A stretch of DNA of 48,894 nt. Source: Candidatus Methanodesulfokora washburnensis (GTDB lineage: Archaea > Korarchaeota > Korarchaeia > Korarchaeales > Korarchaeaceae). This document shows, piece after piece, positions 1 to 7,352 of this stretch (position 1 is its first letter; each line of letters starts with the position of its first letter). The notes under the pieces were generated by a model that saw nothing but the letters and a program-made list of their open reading frames with translations, did not search any database and had not been told where the DNA came from. Location: contig NZ_RCOS01000070.1 in the NCBI RefSeq assembly GCF_003947435.1, positions 1 through 48,894 on the forward strand. Reading direction: 5' to 3'. Both the position numbers and the translations under genes were made by a program.

Positions 1-666
1 GGGGTTTTCAACGAGCTCACTGGAAAATGGCCCTTTGTCGCAGTGAGGGTTCCGGGACATCCAGTACCAATTGCGATAATGAAAGAGCTGGATTCTCCGA
101 TAACAGGGCCTAGTGCGAATATATCGGGAAGAATAAGTCCAATATCTGCCAGCGATGTGATATCCGAGCTTAATGGGCTTATAGATCTGCTGCTGGACTG
201 TGGAGATTCCTATTTCGGCATAGAATCTACAATAGTCGATCTGACCATATCACCTGCAAGAGTGACAAGGGAGGGCATAATACCCGTTGATGAGCTGAGA
301 AAAACAGGTCTTGATTTCATAGTTGAGGAAAGGGGAAAGAAGATAGATCTAGGCTTCAAGTTGATACTCTACGATATGGATCTGAAAAGGGCAAGAGAGG
401 AGATATCAAAAGTAGCAGGAAATAAACCTGTTATAACGACGGAGGATGGAGCTCACCTGTACAAAGTGCCTGTAATACTGGGAAGAAGGGACAATCTTCA
501 CACGGTTGCCAAGAGCATATATAGGGTGTTCAGGATCCTAAGAGATCTGAACCCAGAGGTAGTGCTTGCTGAGCCCTTCAATGAGCCCGGAATAGGAAGA
601 GCGATAATGGGCATACTCAAAGCTGCTTCTTGGAGGGTGGTAAATGAAAATTCACGATCCAGTTAG
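1..666 (+). CDS. sua5: L-threonylcarbamoyladenylate synthase Sua5, 5'-truncated by window edge
   Basis: The reading frame is open from base 1, so the gene starts outside the window and only about 221 C-terminal residues are present. It shows the YrdC-fold core signature (VAVRVPGHP followed by GPSANISG) and then a C-terminal Sua5 domain ending in a GIGRAIM...KAA motif. Sua5/YrdC makes threonylcarbamoyl-AMP from threonine, bicarbonate and ATP for the t6A37 modification of ANN-decoding tRNAs in the cytoplasm. The Sua5 C-terminal domain separates it from YrdC-only proteins. Family assignment is firm. The N-terminal nucleotide-binding part cannot be checked here. Confidence 0.93.
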   Translation, partial: GVFNELTGKWPFVAVRVPGHPVPIAIMKELDSPITGPSANISGRISPISASDVISELNGLIDLLLDCGDSYFGIESTIVDLTISPARVTREGIIPVDELRKTGLDFIVEERGKKIDLGFKLILYDMDLKRAREEISKVAGNKPVITTEDGAHLYKVPVILGRRDNLHTVAKSIYRVFRILRDLNPEVVLAEPFNEPGIGRAIMGILKAASWRVVNENSRSS

Positions 667-772
667 TTTTCATGATAATCCTCTTCATTTTTCTGCATTA
701 CAGCCACTGCACAAAACTCAATGTTGCTTTATGACTTCCTCTTTCAGATTTCTCTTTTGTTTCAGGCAATAT

Positions 773-983
773 TTACATTATTAGGAGCTGTTTGTAGTAA
801 AGAATTAGCCATCTAGAATGAATTTTTATTCCAATTATTGCATTTTCTACATCACTTGTTACAACCTTAATGCAAGAAGAAAATGTTCCCCTCAGTAGAT
901 ACTGCATATAGGATAAAAAGCACCAAAATTATTGCCAGAACTTTCAATATCCTACTCAGAAGCTTTCTCACAGCATAATACAT
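773..983 (-). pseudogene. Possible small membrane protein broken by a frameshift
   Basis: This lies in the 440-base gap 667-1106. On the minus strand an ATG at 983 opens a 38-codon frame ending at 867. It has a basic start (MYYAVRKLLSR) and then a hydrophobic segment (ILKVLAIILVLFILY) typical of one membrane helix. In the adjacent frame the sequence stays protein-like (IKVVTSDVENAIIGIKIHS...) to a stop at 773. A single-base change near the GGGG run at about 888-891 would join both into one protein of about 70 residues. An AT-rich stretch (about 997-1008) could be its TATA box. It may be a real frameshift, a sequencing error or chance. I saw nothing else in 667-772 or 984-1106. Confidence 0.35.
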
Positions 984-1106
984 TAAAGAACTTACTTAAA
1001 AATTTTTTGCACATAATTACTAGGAACTTCTAATGGAGAGGAATCATGAACTTGAATTGAGCTTTCCAAGGCCACTCAAATGAGCTAAGAAAAAGAATTC
1101 TCAGGT

Positions 1107-1664
1107 CTACTCTGATATCGGAAGATATATAACCCCTGAGCTATTCCCATATGAAACAGCTCTTCCCTCTTTCTTTCTCATTGCAACTACAGCGCAGACA
1201 AAGGAGTCAATTTCATCAATGCTTTCAGGAATCTTTCTGAAGGATATGCCAGTCACAACCTCCAGAGCTTTGACAGCTTCTGGCATCTCCCTCTTTCTCC
1301 TCGGTCTCTTAATTCCCATTATTCTGTATATGGCTGTAGGAAATGTCTCTATTACCTCGAAGTTGTGGAGCTTTTTCTTAAGGGAGAAAGCCCTTAAAGA
1401 TAGCATTCTCATGTGGCTGAAATTGGGAGGAAAAACCCTGAAGCCCAATTTTATCAGATCAAGATCACATTTCCTGAGCTTTGGCTGGGATGTCAGCGGG
1501 GCATCTATTGCTATGATAGACGGCTTTCTCCTTATTGCAAACTCCACTATTTCCTCATCTCTGTAAAGCCTTGTTGTTGATGCGAGTTTTTCCTCAATTA
1601 TGCAGATCCCGGAAGGTCTTCTTTCATAAGCAGCCAGATCTATCCCCATGAATATATCCGGCAA
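1107..1664 (-). CDS. DUF429 family protein (predicted RNase H-like fold)
   Basis: A 185-residue protein with the DUF429 pattern: an N-terminal MGIDLA strand, a central IDAPL motif, an R..D..L...G....P segment, then RA..L and an E.FPTA motif. The family is predicted to have an RNase H-like fold, and its function is unknown. Start: the TTG at 1664 is preceded at five bases by a good Shine-Dalgarno sequence (AGAGGTG). An ATG at 1649 is the alternative. The gene begins only 10 bases after the vapC stop, so it is probably co-transcribed with the vapBC pair upstream. Confidence 0.75.
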   Translation of the reverse strand: MPDIFMGIDLAAYERRPSGICIIEEKLASTTRLYRDEEIVEFAIRRKPSIIAIDAPLTSQPKLRKCDLDLIKLGFRVFPPNFSHMRMLSLRAFSLKKKLHNFEVIETFPTAIYRIMGIKRPRRKREMPEAVKALEVVTGISFRKIPESIDEIDSFVCAVVAMRKKEGRAVSYGNSSGVIYLPISE

Positions 1665-1674
1665 CTGAGCACCT

Positions 1675-2040
1675 CTACCTCCAAAGCGTCAAGCCATGCT
1701 CTTCCAGCTTTGAGAAGTGTTTTTTATTTCTGGTCCAGAGGGGAAGCATCCTTGAGATAGAGGTAGCTCCTATCAGAAGATCTCTCTCATCTATAAGTTC
1801 TCCTTTGCTCCTGAGCTTTCTCCAGATGATGGAGGCCTCTTCTATCACCTTATTGTCCAGTGGTATCACCCCAAATATATCCTCTGCTAGAGCTTTTGCC
1901 TTTATCGGATCAGCTTTTCCCCTGATGAACTCATATAAAGTTACTATGGAGATATAGCACGGAAGATCCGGTAGATCCTCCTTTCCTCTGTCTATATCAA
2001 TCAAAACACTTGTATCTATTAGGATTCCCCTAGCCTTAAT
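1675..2040 (-). CDS. vapC: VapC-type PIN-domain toxin, apparent ATT start
   Basis: PIN-domain endoribonuclease, toxin half of a VapBC pair. The N-terminal strand ILIDTSVLID holds the first catalytic Asp. TLYEFIRG gives the conserved Glu, and ERDLLIGA with a following TRNKKHF supplies the later acidic and C-terminal motifs. The first ATG/GTG/TTG in frame is a TTG at 2004, but that lies after the ILIDTSV strand and would delete the catalytic Asp. The frame is open back to a TGA before GGAGGTGAG, and the only well-placed start candidate is an ATT at 2040, seven bases after that ribosome site. Its first 22 bases overlap vapB. About 121 residues, normal for the family. Confidence 0.8.
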   Translation of the reverse strand: MKARGILIDTSVLIDIDRGKEDLPDLPCYISIVTLYEFIRGKADPIKAKALAEDIFGVIPLDNKVIEEASIIWRKLRSKGELIDERDLLIGATSISRMLPLWTRNKKHFSKLEEHGLTLWR

Positions 2041-2225
2041 TTTAACCTCACCTCCTCATAGGAAGAGTCAAATTCTATTTTTCTCAGCTCTTCTAATGCC
2101 TTTTTAGTTCTTTCCCTTCTATAATTCTCTGCAAGTTCAAATAAAAATTTATCCCAAGTTTTATCTCCTTTTAGCTTGGCTAGAAGCTCCTTTGTCTCCC
2201 TGCTCACAGTGATGGTTGTGGGCAT
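2019..2225 (-). CDS. vapB: VapB-type antitoxin
   Basis: A 68-residue protein with a short N-terminal strand (TTITVSRETKELL) followed by helices, as in archaeal VapB antitoxins of the AbrB/RHH-like or DUF217 type. The charged C-terminal half would wrap the toxin. It lies immediately upstream of vapC and overlaps it by 22 bases, the usual order in which antitoxin is made first. ATG start at 2225, with a TATA-like element about 25 bases upstream, so the transcript is probably leaderless and autoregulated by the VapBC complex (family inference). Confidence 0.8.
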   Translation of the reverse strand: MPTTITVSRETKELLAKLKGDKTWDKFLFELAENYRRERTKKALEELRKIEFDSSYEEVRLKLRLGES

Positions 2226-2245
2226 GAGTAATTGACAATGTTCAA

Positions 2246-2255
2246 CTTATAATTC
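2246..2255 (-). promoter_or_regulatory. TATA-like promoter of vapBC-DUF429
   Basis: GAATTATAAG on the minus strand is centred about 25 bases before the vapB ATG, the archaeal TATA spacing expected for a leaderless transcript. Confidence 0.45.
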
Positions 2256-2277
2256 TTACTTTGTCGTGATGTTATTC

Positions 2278-2802
2278 TTATGAATTAATAATTCTGCGGA
2301 TTTTTGGCCTTATCATCGCAACGCCGAGGGAGGTGCTTATCTCGGTTATCGGGCCAATTGCCACCATGGTTCCTCCCATAACAGGGAGAAATAGCCCTAT
2401 TACCCCTGTGATGATGGCCTCCATCGGCTTAAGGCCTAGGAGCATGTAGAGTATTGATGAATTCGCCACATCGAACAGAAACTCTGATATCAGGGAGAGA
2501 GAGAACAAAAAATTGGGATTGTTGCTCTTCATATACCCCCATAGAAAGCCTATGAGGCCACAAAGAGCTGAGTTAACAGCTGTCCATGGACCTATTCCGA
2601 AGAAGATATCCGATACAGCATAGCTCATAATCCCGGCTAGGAGGCCTGCACATGGGGATTCAGCTGATGCTATCAGGGTGAACATGAAGGGGAAGTTTAT
2701 CACCTGAGTTGCTCCTATTACCAGATGCTTCATGAGCCTCATAGCTATGGAAAGAGAGGCCATTATTCCGGCTGTTGCAACCGATCTGCTTCTGCAACTC
2801 AA
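2278..2802 (-). CDS. ECF-transporter-like S component (membrane protein)
   Basis: A 174-residue hydrophobic protein with about five or six predicted membrane segments. Its general build, an N-terminal SVATAGIMASLSIAMRL segment and a mid-protein AGLLAGIMSYAVSDIFFGIGPW segment, is that of substrate-binding S components of energy-coupling-factor vitamin importers. The substrate cannot be read from the sequence. No EcfA or EcfT gene is nearby, so it would rely on a shared energising module elsewhere. Its ATG overlaps the stop of the SDR gene by four bases (ATGA), indicating translational coupling. Confidence 0.6.
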   Translation of the reverse strand: MSCRSRSVATAGIMASLSIAMRLMKHLVIGATQVINFPFMFTLIASAESPCAGLLAGIMSYAVSDIFFGIGPWTAVNSALCGLIGFLWGYMKSNNPNFLFSLSLISEFLFDVANSSILYMLLGLKPMEAIITGVIGLFLPVMGGTMVAIGPITEISTSLGVAMIRPKIRRIINS

Positions 2803-3533
2803 TCCATGTATCTACCTCCGTTTATGTTTATCACCTCTCCATTTACATGGTCATTTTCTATCAGGAATATGACAGCATGAGCTATTTCCTCAGGCCTTGC
2901 TATTCTTCCCTGAGGGGAGAGCTCTATTCCTCTCCTCTTCACCTCATCCGAGAGAGCGGATGTATCCACAGGTCCAGGGGCAACAGCATTAACAGTTATG
3001 TTGAATGGAGCTAGCTCTCTTGCCAAGGCCCTTGTAAGTCCTATAACTCCAGCCTTTGATGCTGCATAAGCTACGCCAACAGTTCCTCCTTCCTTTCCAG
3101 CTATCGAGGATATGTTCACTATCTTCCCCCTTCTTCTTCCCATCATGTGCTTTGCCACCAGTTTGCACATGAAGAATGTGCCCGTCAAGTTGACACCTAT
3201 TATCCTGTTCCACTCCTCCTCCGTTATCTCCTCTATTTTATAATACTTAGGAAGGACTCCTGCATTGTTTACCAGTATATCCACTGAGCCGAAGTTCAGG
3301 AGAGCCTGTTCGAATAGCTTTATACAATCGCTGTACTTTGATATATCTGCCCTGACTGCTACAGCTTTTCTCCCCATCCTCCTTATTGCTGACGCTGTTT
3401 CCTCAGCCGATCTCTCGTCCGATACGTAGTTTACCATAACATCAGCTCCTTTTTCCGCTAGAGCAATTGATATGGCTCTTCCTATTCCTCTTCCCCCTCC
3501 TGTAACAATAGCCTTGCTTCCCTCTATCTGCAT
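2799..3533 (-). CDS. Short-chain dehydrogenase/reductase (FabG-like)
   Basis: Classical SDR of 244 residues. The NAD(P)-binding motif TGGGRGIG is at residues 11-18, NNAG at 89-92, the catalytic Ser near 142-143, and YAASK gives Tyr156 and Lys160. The sequence most resembles 3-oxoacyl-ACP reductase/glucose dehydrogenase-type SDRs. The substrate is not determinable, and archaea lack a standard fatty acid synthase, so FabG activity should not be assumed. It is first in a two-gene unit with the S-component gene. AT-rich TATA-like stretches lie upstream (about 3563-3575 and 3595-3608). Confidence 0.85.
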   Translation of the reverse strand: MQIEGSKAIVTGGGRGIGRAISIALAEKGADVMVNYVSDERSAEETASAIRRMGRKAVAVRADISKYSDCIKLFEQALLNFGSVDILVNNAGVLPKYYKIEEITEEEWNRIIGVNLTGTFFMCKLVAKHMMGRRRGKIVNISSIAGKEGGTVGVAYAASKAGVIGLTRALARELAPFNITVNAVAPGPVDTSALSDEVKRRGIELSPQGRIARPEEIAHAVIFLIENDHVNGEVININGGRYMD

Positions 3534-3704
3534 AACTAGCTGTGCGCTAAGAGGGGAAAAAGTTAATGCATAATTTACTCAAATACAAAATGATAAATAT
3601 ATAATATGTAGTTGACAGATTCTGCCCGTCAAACCTTGTTCACTCTGCAGGTGGATTAGATTCCCAGTTTTGCTCGAATTTCTACGGTTTGATTATAGGG
3701 ATTA

Positions 3705-4319
3705 ATGATGCCTCTGGTCGATTATCTAGCTCCTGTTGACAGGAAGCTATCAGATGAGGAGATGGAAAAAGCAGGTTCCCTGATAAGCGCTATAATAAGG
3801 GTATGTGACTGGAAGGGTCTTGCTATACTCTTCTCCTCCGTTCAAGAAGGCCTACTATGGGTTGAGGAGCACAGGGACAAGACCACGAGCTGTTATGTAG
3901 ATGCGTCCTCATTATTTAAATTAATAGACTATATAAGAGGAGTTCTGCTGGATAAGGAGTATAAGATGGAGAAATATAGTTGGGAGAACACAAAATATAG
4001 GACCATCAGAAGCTGGCTGATCGAGCCAAAGAAGAGGCTGGCTGATTTTTATGTCCTCCTTCTTGATGTCTTAAATTCTCCTGATGAAATTAAACAGGAG
4101 TTTGAGCAGTTCAAGGGGAAGTTGATCAAAATAGACGAGCTCCCCAGCGATTTCAAAATACAAGCAGGTGCACTGGGGACCTTTCTTCTGTACAAGGGAT
4201 TTGTGTGCAGCAGGGTGTTCTTCTCCCACTCAAACTCCGGCTGGTTTAACCTGACGCACGACAAGCCTCAGTCCCCTCAGGAGTACATGAAGGAGCAGGA
4301 GGAGAGGAGGATCCTATGA
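3705..4319 (+). CDS. Hypothetical protein
   Basis: A 204-residue soluble protein that I do not recognise. It starts with ATGATG, six bases after a TATAGGGA ribosome-like site. It is rich in charged and aromatic residues, has no membrane segment or signal peptide, and is probably mainly helical in its first two-thirds. A C-terminal segment (VFFSHSNSGWFNLTHDKP) is distinctive. Codon use matches the neighbours, so it appears to be a real gene. It is transcribed alone, divergent from the SDR unit. The 171-base gap before it holds only AT-rich promoter-like sequence. Confidence 0.6.
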   Translation: MMPLVDYLAPVDRKLSDEEMEKAGSLISAIIRVCDWKGLAILFSSVQEGLLWVEEHRDKTTSCYVDASSLFKLIDYIRGVLLDKEYKMEKYSWENTKYRTIRSWLIEPKKRLADFYVLLLDVLNSPDEIKQEFEQFKGKLIKIDELPSDFKIQAGALGTFLLYKGFVCSRVFFSHSNSGWFNLTHDKPQSPQEYMKEQEERRIL

Positions 4320-4366
4320 TCCAAAATATAAATTCAGAGTTTTCATCTATTTATAACCAACGAAAT

Positions 4367-4510
4367 CTATTCTATTTGTTCTGCGCTTACAAATTTCCCT
4401 TTCATTTCATTGGCATGTTTCTCATCTCCCTGGTCATACTGCTCTTTTTACTGTAAAGCTTTTTCATCTGCGGCCCGGATATCACCTTCATATATGTTTT
4501 TATTCTGCAT
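4367..4510 (-). pseudogene. Possible small ORF interrupted by one TAA
   Basis: In the gap 4320-4527 a minus-strand ATG at 4510 opens a frame reading MQNKNIYEGDIRAADEKALQ, then TAA (4448-4450), then KEQYDQGDEKHANEMKGKF... to a TAG at 4367. The composition is charged and protein-like on both sides of the stop, which suggests one small acidic soluble protein inactivated by a nonsense change. A competing 29-codon frame overlaps it, so chance is possible. It is divergent from the gene at 4528, with only 17 bases between the two starts. Confidence 0.25.
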
Positions 4511-4527
4511 TAAGCAGTTTCTACTGG

Positions 4528-4992
4528 ATGTCCAAGAAGGGCATAGTTATTCAGGAGGATGTCCTTAACAGGCTTAGAAAACTTCAGGAGGAACTTACAA
4601 GGAAAACAGGAAAACCTGTTTCTTTAGATGAAGTTTTAAAATACCTTATGGATTCTGTTGAGAAAGAGAATATGAAACCTTATATCCCAGCACAAAGACC
4701 AATAAAACCTGAGAAAGAAGATTTTAGCAAAAAACAGGTTGAAATTCCAGCAGAAGCGGGCATAGCTGAGGCAATGCACATAGTTGCGGATATCCTAGGG
4801 GAAAGAATAAGGGACTCCTGTAGAAAGTATGACAACAAAAGAGGGGTATGCATGTGGTATGAGCTTTATGATATACCTAGTGACCTCAGAAATGCCTTTT
4901 CAGATCTTTTCATTGATATCGATGGAGTAACCAGATTTCTCGTGGGAAATCATCCTTGGGTATGCGTTATGTGCAGAAAGGGGAAAGTGTGA
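4528..4992 (+). CDS. Hypothetical protein with RHH/CopG-like N-terminus
   Basis: A 154-residue protein. Residues 1-48 (GIVIQEDVLNRLRKLQEEL... then PVSLDEVLKYLMDSV) have the strand-helix-helix look of ribbon-helix-helix DNA-binding proteins. A proline/lysine-rich linker (about 50-70) leads to a C-terminal domain of unknown type with CMWYELYDIP and a terminal WVCVMCRKGKV holding a CxxC pair. It could be a DNA-binding regulator, but the function is unproven. A TATA-like GTTTTTATTC (about 4496-4505) sits about 27 bases upstream, and a short inverted repeat CTGCattaaGCAG (4505-4517) overlaps the predicted transcription start. Confidence 0.6.
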   Translation: MSKKGIVIQEDVLNRLRKLQEELTRKTGKPVSLDEVLKYLMDSVEKENMKPYIPAQRPIKPEKEDFSKKQVEIPAEAGIAEAMHIVADILGERIRDSCRKYDNKRGVCMWYELYDIPSDLRNAFSDLFIDIDGVTRFLVGNHPWVCVMCRKGKV

Positions 4993-5048
4993 AATATTAT
5001 TAAATGATCTCTTCTAAATTTAGCCCCCGCTATAACTATTGCTTTTAT

Positions 5049-5070
5049 ATAAAAAAGAAAAGAGGAAAAA
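5049..5070 (-). terminator. T-rich terminator after the BMP gene
   Basis: On the minus strand, directly after the stop of the substrate-binding protein, comes CCTTTTTCCTCTTTTCTTTTTT, an oligo-T tract of the kind that ends archaeal transcripts. Confidence 0.55.
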
Positions 5071-5072
5071 GG

Positions 5073-6311
5073 TCAGCCAGCAGGCGGAGGTATAACGTTA
5101 TCCATCCACCACTGCATATTCCACAGGGCATCATGTCCAAGTCTCTCGCCAGAAGCCGCCATCAGGTTGCCCTTGTTGTCGTAAAGCGGGCCTGTGAACG
5201 GATCAAATGTTGGAACTTCTTCGCTCATCTGAGCAAGTCTCAGCATAACCAGATCGTACACAGACATCTCCTTCCCCGTTATCTTCTCCTTAACTTTCAC
5301 AGCCTTAAGTTTATCCGCTATAGCTGGGTTTATCGGTTCTCCTGGTGAGCATCCAAGCTCGACTGCTCCCTCGCGTAGCATCCACCAGTAATCCACATTC
5401 TGGAGGTTTGTGTTTGTGTATATGCCTAGGTATATCTTAGCCAATATATCTTCGTATATCTTCTCCCAGTGTACTATCTGCCCGCTCACGCACACATCTG
5501 GCCCGTATGCCTTCATCGGGCTGTAGTGACCGAAGGCATAAATGGGCTGTCCCTTCTTGTAATGCTCCTCCGCTACCTGAACAACTGTCGGCGAGTCCTC
5601 TGTGAATGCTAAGACATCAACTCCCTCGGCTATAAGTGCTTCTGCAGCCTCCCTTGCTCTTGTAGGATCATACCAAGCGTGAATTTCCCTCACATATACC
5701 TTAGCGTTGGGATTGACTTCCTTTACTCCTATTGCAAACGCATTTATGTGTCTGACAACCTCGGGTATTGTGAAGGCTGCAACATATCCTACCTTGTTCG
5801 TCTTCGTCAAGGCTCCAGCCATAAGTCCATTAAGATAGTACAGCTGGTAGAACTCAGCGAAGTATGTTCCCATGTTTGCAGCTCTCTTGTAACCTGAACA
5901 GTGGAAGAATATCTTGTCTGGATGCTTCTTCGCCTCCTCTAAAGTTGGGTCCATGTAACCGAAGCTTGTTGTGAATATCACATCTGCTCCCTTTGCAAGC
6001 ATATCCTCTATATATTTTGCCGCGTCAGCTTCAGCAACGGACTCAGCATACATCGTCTTTAGCCATGGAAATTCTTTCTCGACATACTTTCTTCCCTGGT
6101 CGTGAGCGTGAGTCCATCCATAGTCACCTATCGGTCCTATATAGATGAAGCCTGCTGTAAGGTTCTTTCCCCATTGAGGCGGGGGAGGGCATGTTGGTGC
6201 TGGAGGGCACGGAGGACAAGAAGTTGGAGGACAGATCTTTGCATAATACCCTACTATGCCTGCCAGAATGGCCGCAACAACTAGAACCACTATCCAAATA
6301 CTTGTCTTCAT
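5073..6311 (-). CDS. BMP/Med-family ABC transporter substrate-binding protein
   Basis: A 412-residue extracellular binding protein of the BmpA/TmpC/PnrA family, which binds nucleosides in characterised bacteria. Residues 4-23 form an uncleaved-looking membrane anchor. They are followed by a short linker with four cysteines among prolines (Cys27, 32, 35, 41; CPPTSCPPCPPAPTCPPPP). The mature domain carries the family pattern GFIYIGPIGDYGWTHAHDQG, then GADVIFTTSFGYMDP and FFHCSG. It is the last gene of a minus-strand transport unit (ATPase, two permeases, binding protein). A 116-base gap before it has TATA-like GTTTATCTTA and CTATATAC, so it may have its own promoter for higher expression. Purine nucleosides are the likely ligand by family, but this is not proven. 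Confidence 0.85.
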   Translation of the reverse strand: MKTSIWIVVLVVAAILAGIVGYYAKICPPTSCPPCPPAPTCPPPPQWGKNLTAGFIYIGPIGDYGWTHAHDQGRKYVEKEFPWLKTMYAESVAEADAAKYIEDMLAKGADVIFTTSFGYMDPTLEEAKKHPDKIFFHCSGYKRAANMGTYFAEFYQLYYLNGLMAGALTKTNKVGYVAAFTIPEVVRHINAFAIGVKEVNPNAKVYVREIHAWYDPTRAREAAEALIAEGVDVLAFTEDSPTVVQVAEEHYKKGQPIYAFGHYSPMKAYGPDVCVSGQIVHWEKIYEDILAKIYLGIYTNTNLQNVDYWWMLREGAVELGCSPGEPINPAIADKLKAVKVKEKITGKEMSVYDLVMLRLAQMSEEVPTFDPFTGPLYDNKGNLMAASGERLGHDALWNMQWWMDNVIPPPAG

Positions 6312-6427
6312 GGGGTATCCCCTGCAATTTATTGTAGAGGATAAGATAAACCTTGCTTAACTGTTGGTGTAAATTTTACTTGTTCGTGTATATAGTTCTC
6401 TGCTGACAACTCATCGGCTTACTATTT

Positions 6428-7348
6428 TTACCTCTCCTCTCTCACAAACGGAACTCCTAGTGCGGCAGGTGCACCGAATCTCCTTTTCATTCCACTCATC
6501 GAGAAGATCATAACGACTATTGTTGCTATATAAGGCATCATGCCAAGTATATCAGTCGGTATTCCGTATGCCTGCAAATTGAACTGGATTGCCTCTATCC
6601 CACCGAAAAGATATGCTCCCACTATTGCCCTTAGAGGGCTCCAGAAGGAGAATATCACCAGGGCTATTGCTATCCATCCTCTTCCGGCCGTAGTCATAAC
6701 ATCGCCCCAGAATGGGGCTGAAACTGTGGTCAAATATGCACCTCCAAGTCCTGCAAGTCCTCCTCCGATTGCTGTGCAAGCATACCTTATTAGGCTTACA
6801 TTTACTCCAAGAGCATCAGCAACAGCTGGATTCTCACCGCAAGCCCTTATTCTTATGCCTATTTTTGTCCTGAAAAGGATGTACCACATCACTACAGCTA
6901 ATATTATAGAGAGGTAGAAAAGTGCATCCATTCTGAATAAAGGACCAAGCAGGGGTATCTGGCTCAAAAACGGTATCCTTATCGGATTGAAGCTTATCCC
7001 TGGAGATCCCACATATTTTATCCCGATGACGCTGCTCAATCCAAGTCCAAACATCGTCAAGGCAAGGCCTGAAACTGTCTGATTTCCTCTCATTGTTATG
7101 GATACAAAAGCATGAATTAATGAGAGAGCTATCCCCACCAAAATTGCTGTCAGAACTGCTAAAAGGAGATTTCCGGTTATCTTTCCAACAATAAATGCAG
7201 TTACAGCTCCCATTATCATCATTCCCTCCACGCCAAGGTTCATCACACCAGATCTCTCTGCATATATCTCCCCGAGAGTAGAATAGAGCAGGGGAGTTCC
7301 CGAAACAAGTATTGTTGATATTATACTTTCGTAAAATGTCATATTCAT
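6428..7348 (-). CDS. BMP-type ABC transporter permease (YufQ/NupQ-like)
   Basis: About 306 residues with around eight to ten membrane segments. It has the branched-chain/nucleoside permease (BPD_transp_2) pattern: TLGEIYAERSGVMNLGVEGMM near the N-terminus, GNQTVSGLALTMFGLG, then GENPAVADALGVNV and a GGLAGLGGAYL loop. The ATG at 7348 is preceded by GGAGGTGATT, and a TTG one codon earlier is the alternative start. It begins four bases after the stop of the first permease, so the two are surely co-transcribed and form the heterodimeric channel with the neighbouring ATPase. Confidence 0.88.
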   Translation of the reverse strand: MNMTFYESIISTILVSGTPLLYSTLGEIYAERSGVMNLGVEGMMIMGAVTAFIVGKITGNLLLAVLTAILVGIALSLIHAFVSITMRGNQTVSGLALTMFGLGLSSVIGIKYVGSPGISFNPIRIPFLSQIPLLGPLFRMDALFYLSIILAVVMWYILFRTKIGIRIRACGENPAVADALGVNVSLIRYACTAIGGGLAGLGGAYLTTVSAPFWGDVMTTAGRGWIAIALVIFSFWSPLRAIVGAYLFGGIEAIQFNLQAYGIPTDILGMMPYIATIVVMIFSMSGMKRRFGAPAALGVPFVREER

Positions 7349-7352
7349 CAAA

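Noticed and set aside
1219-1566. Plus-strand 115-codon frame
   Set aside because: Antisense shadow of the DUF429 gene, which has clear motifs and a good ribosome site.
3600-3700. Possible tRNA-like stretch (GCTCGAATTTC) before the hypothetical gene
   Set aside because: No cloverleaf, acceptor stem or anticodon arm could be drawn around it.
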